Shown here piece after piece: positions 15,484 through 17,275 of a stretch of DNA of 17,275 nt. Made by a program: the position numbers and the translations under genes. Each line of letters starts with the position of its first letter. The first letter of the stretch is position 1. Source of the DNA: CAYOBW01 sp964402115 (lineage in GTDB: Bacteria; Verrucomicrobiota; Kiritimatiellia; UBA8416; CAYOBW01); NCBI GenBank assembly GCA_964402115.1, contig CAYOBW010000144.1:1-17275 (forward strand), given 5' to 3'. The notes beneath the pieces are model-generated. The model was not told the origin of the DNA. It did no database searches and saw nothing but the letters and a program-made list of their open reading frames with translations.

Positions 15484-17275
15484 ATGAAATCAAAACTCAA
15501 TCCAATTACCGCTCTCCTGTCGCTGGCGGGATCCGTCATTGCCATCGGGCCATTGAACTGTAGCGTTCAAGCCATGGACATCTGGGGTAAAGGTGAGGTG
15601 CCGCGCATCACCGATCCCAAGGATGTGCCGCAGACGATTCCCGAGATATGGAAGGACTACAACGAGAAGTACGATAGGAACAATTCCCTGGAAGCCGTGG
15701 TCCACAAGACTTGGGAAACCAAGGATGGCATCGTCGTCAACTGGGTGCAGATCACGGTCGGCACGTTTCAAGGGAAGAAATCCGTCGTGTGCGGCTACTG
15801 GTCCTATCCCAAGGGCGCGCAGAATCTGCCCGCGATCATGAACACCAACGGCGGCCCCCAGACCGGCGGCGAAGGCAGTGCCCTCCATTACGCCAGGCTC
15901 GGTTACGCCTGTTTCAATCCCAACCACAACCAGAAGGAGAAGATGGGCGGTGAAGCCACGGGCTTGCCGAACACCGACTGGGGCGCTTTGAACGCCGATT
16001 CCAATCCGGGTCCGGACGGGTGCTTCAGTGCCTCGGACAAGACCATAGACGCTGTTCCGAGTCCGCGGAATGACTGGCTTTTCCCACGGCAGATCTCCGG
16101 CAGAAGGATCATATCGTTCATGATGCAGCAGCCGCAGGTCAACCCGAAGAAGATCGGCATCACCGGCTATTCCACCGGCGGCAGCCTGACCGTGTGCGAG
16201 AGCATCGATCCGCGCCTGGCGGCGGTGGTTCCCCAGTGCGGCGGCTGTGGACACAAGATCGACCCGCACGAGATCATCACGGGCAACATCAGTCACCTGG
16301 GCAAGGAGTTTCTGGAAAAATGGGGGCGGCTCCTGAGGGAAACGGACGAGGGTGGGTTCTGGAAGTACATGCACGCGGCGGTGCTGCTGCGCGGCGCCTC
16401 GAATGATTTCCATTGCCCTGACTGGAATAGCATCCAGGCGCTCAAGGAAATGAATGACGGGGTTGACCATCGCTACGTGCTGGGCGCCAATTTCAATCAC
16501 GCCGCCCCGCCCGAAGTGCAGATCGCGGATTACCTGTGGTTCCAGGATAAGCTCAAGGGGGCGTTCAGTTTTCCCGCGACGCCGAAAAGCGAACTGCGGT
16601 TGAAACAGGACGATGGAGTTCCCGTCTTCAGGGTGACGCCACCGAAAACAACGTTGAAGTTGAAACGGGTTGAGCTGTTCTATACCGACGGGAGAAATCC
16701 CGTTACGCGGTTCTGGATTACCGGGCATGCGGTCCGCAACGAGGATGGCTCATGGCAGACAAAGTGCCCGCTCAGCTTCAACGACGAGCCGCTTTTTGTC
16801 TTTGCCAACGTCATCTATGCCATTGATCCCATCAAGGCGCCCAATCACAGCTACAACGGTTTGAGCGAGATGGCGGTTTCAAGTGACTACGCCTGGGCGT
16901 GGCCGAAGGAACTGCAGGAAGCGAACATAAAAACGCAAGCTACGCCCAACAGGCTGATTGACGATTTTGCCAACGGGGGACGCGACTGGACCCGGTCGGG
17001 GTTGGACAACAGCTACTGGTGGAGCATCAGTACCCGCAAGATCAACAGCCCGCTGTTCATCGGTCCGAAGGGCGCCGAGTTGGTGTTCGAATTCAACTCG
17101 CCGGAGGCCGGCGCCAGGATCGGTGTCGTGGTCAATCGTTCCTTCATGGAAGCCAACTGGGTGGAGGACCGGTTCTACGGATTCTTTGATTTAACAAATC
17201 AGGGATGGAACACGATCCGTGTCAGGGTCTCGGATTTGCGCAATCCCTACGGTTGGCAACTGGATGACTGGCATA
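15484..17275 (+). CDS. Alpha/beta-hydrolase esterase with C-terminal binding domain, cut by window end
   Basis: The frame is open from ATG 15484 to the last base (597 codons, no stop), so the gene is partial. It starts 1 nt after the previous stop, with no strong Shine-Dalgarno, so coupled translation is likely. Signal peptide about 1-30 (MKSKLNPITALLSLAGSVIA, ending SVQA). The alpha/beta-hydrolase core spans about 70-355: GGPQTGGEGS (124-133), nucleophile elbow GITGYSTGGS (225-234, Ser230), RGASNDFHCP (303-312, probable acid Asp308) and GANFNHAAP (334-342, His339). This order matches acetylxylan esterase/dienelactone-hydrolase-type enzymes and the PhoPQ-activated-protein-like group. Residues about 365-475 form a beta region typical of such exported hydrolases, containing PLFVFANVIY. 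From about 490 a new beta-rich module begins (LIDDFANGGRDW..YWWSIS), resembling a galactose-binding-like or carbohydrate-binding domain. The fourth esterase polypeptide in the locus; substrate unknown. Confidence 0.8.
   Translation, partial: MKSKLNPITALLSLAGSVIAIGPLNCSVQAMDIWGKGEVPRITDPKDVPQTIPEIWKDYNEKYDRNNSLEAVVHKTWETKDGIVVNWVQITVGTFQGKKSVVCGYWSYPKGAQNLPAIMNTNGGPQTGGEGSALHYARLGYACFNPNHNQKEKMGGEATGLPNTDWGALNADSNPGPDGCFSASDKTIDAVPSPRNDWLFPRQISGRRIISFMMQQPQVNPKKIGITGYSTGGSLTVCESIDPRLAAVVPQCGGCGHKIDPHEIITGNISHLGKEFLEKWGRLLRETDEGGFWKYMHAAVLLRGASNDFHCPDWNSIQALKEMNDGVDHRYVLGANFNHAAPPEVQIADYLWFQDKLKGAFSFPATPKSELRLKQDDGVPVFRVTPPKTTLKLKRVELFYTDGRNPVTRFWITGHAVRNEDGSWQTKCPLSFNDEPLFVFANVIYAIDPIKAPNHSYNGLSEMAVSSDYAWAWPKELQEANIKTQATPNRLIDDFANGGRDWTRSGLDNSYWWSISTRKINSPLFIGPKGAELVFEFNSPEAGARIGVVVNRSFMEANWVEDRFYGFFDLTNQGWNTIRVRVSDLRNPYGWQLDDWH

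Overview
The window is one co-directional block of eight protein genes on the + strand. All are long, all appear to carry an export signal, and seven are complete; the eighth runs off the right end. The products are carbohydrate-active enzymes and related proteins: a large SGNH-esterase fusion, a GH20 beta-hexosaminidase, a beta-propeller/PmoA-like (DUF6807) fusion, a divergent GH-D-like (alpha-galactosidase-like) protein, a double-length sialate O-acetylesterase-type protein, a GH105/GH88-like unsaturated uronyl hydrolase, a short SGNH acetylesterase and an alpha/beta-hydrolase esterase. No RNA gene, transposase, CRISPR array, transporter, regulator or polysaccharide lyase is visible.

The GC-rich sequence, very large multidomain exported enzymes, the abundance of sialate-esterase and DUF6807/PmoA-type proteins, and the lack of SusC/SusD genes suggest a glycan-degrading member of the PVC group (Verrucomicrobiota/Kiritimatiellae, Lentisphaerota or Planctomycetota). 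This is inference from gene content; no taxonomic marker is present.

Layout. Positions 1-319 hold a long palindrome (21-76) and the leader of the first gene. Block A (320-10535) has four genes: SGNH fusion, 87-nt gap, GH20, then two ATGA four-base overlaps joining GH20 to the propeller/PmoA gene and that gene to the GH-D-like gene. A 184-nt gap (10536-10719) with two small palindromes follows and may hold a terminator and a second promoter. Block B (10720 to end) has the double SGNH esterase, a 21-nt gap, the GH105-like gene, an ATGA overlap, the short SGNH esterase, a 1-nt gap, and the truncated alpha/beta-hydrolase gene.

Taken together, the locus looks like a dedicated set for a heavily O-acylated heteropolysaccharide. 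Esterases of at least two unrelated folds (four polypeptides, one with a degenerate second copy) would remove acyl groups; GH20 would release terminal beta-N-acetylhexosamine; the GH-D-like enzyme an alpha-linked sugar; the GH105-like enzyme the 4,5-unsaturated uronic acid left by a lyase that must be encoded elsewhere. The exact glycan cannot be named from the sequence. The most unusual points are the three unassigned or degenerate architectures: the four-part SGNH/toroid fusion (320-3832), the propeller-PmoA fusion (5887-8058), and the tandem sialate-esterase protein whose first copy has lost its catalytic motifs (10720-13506).
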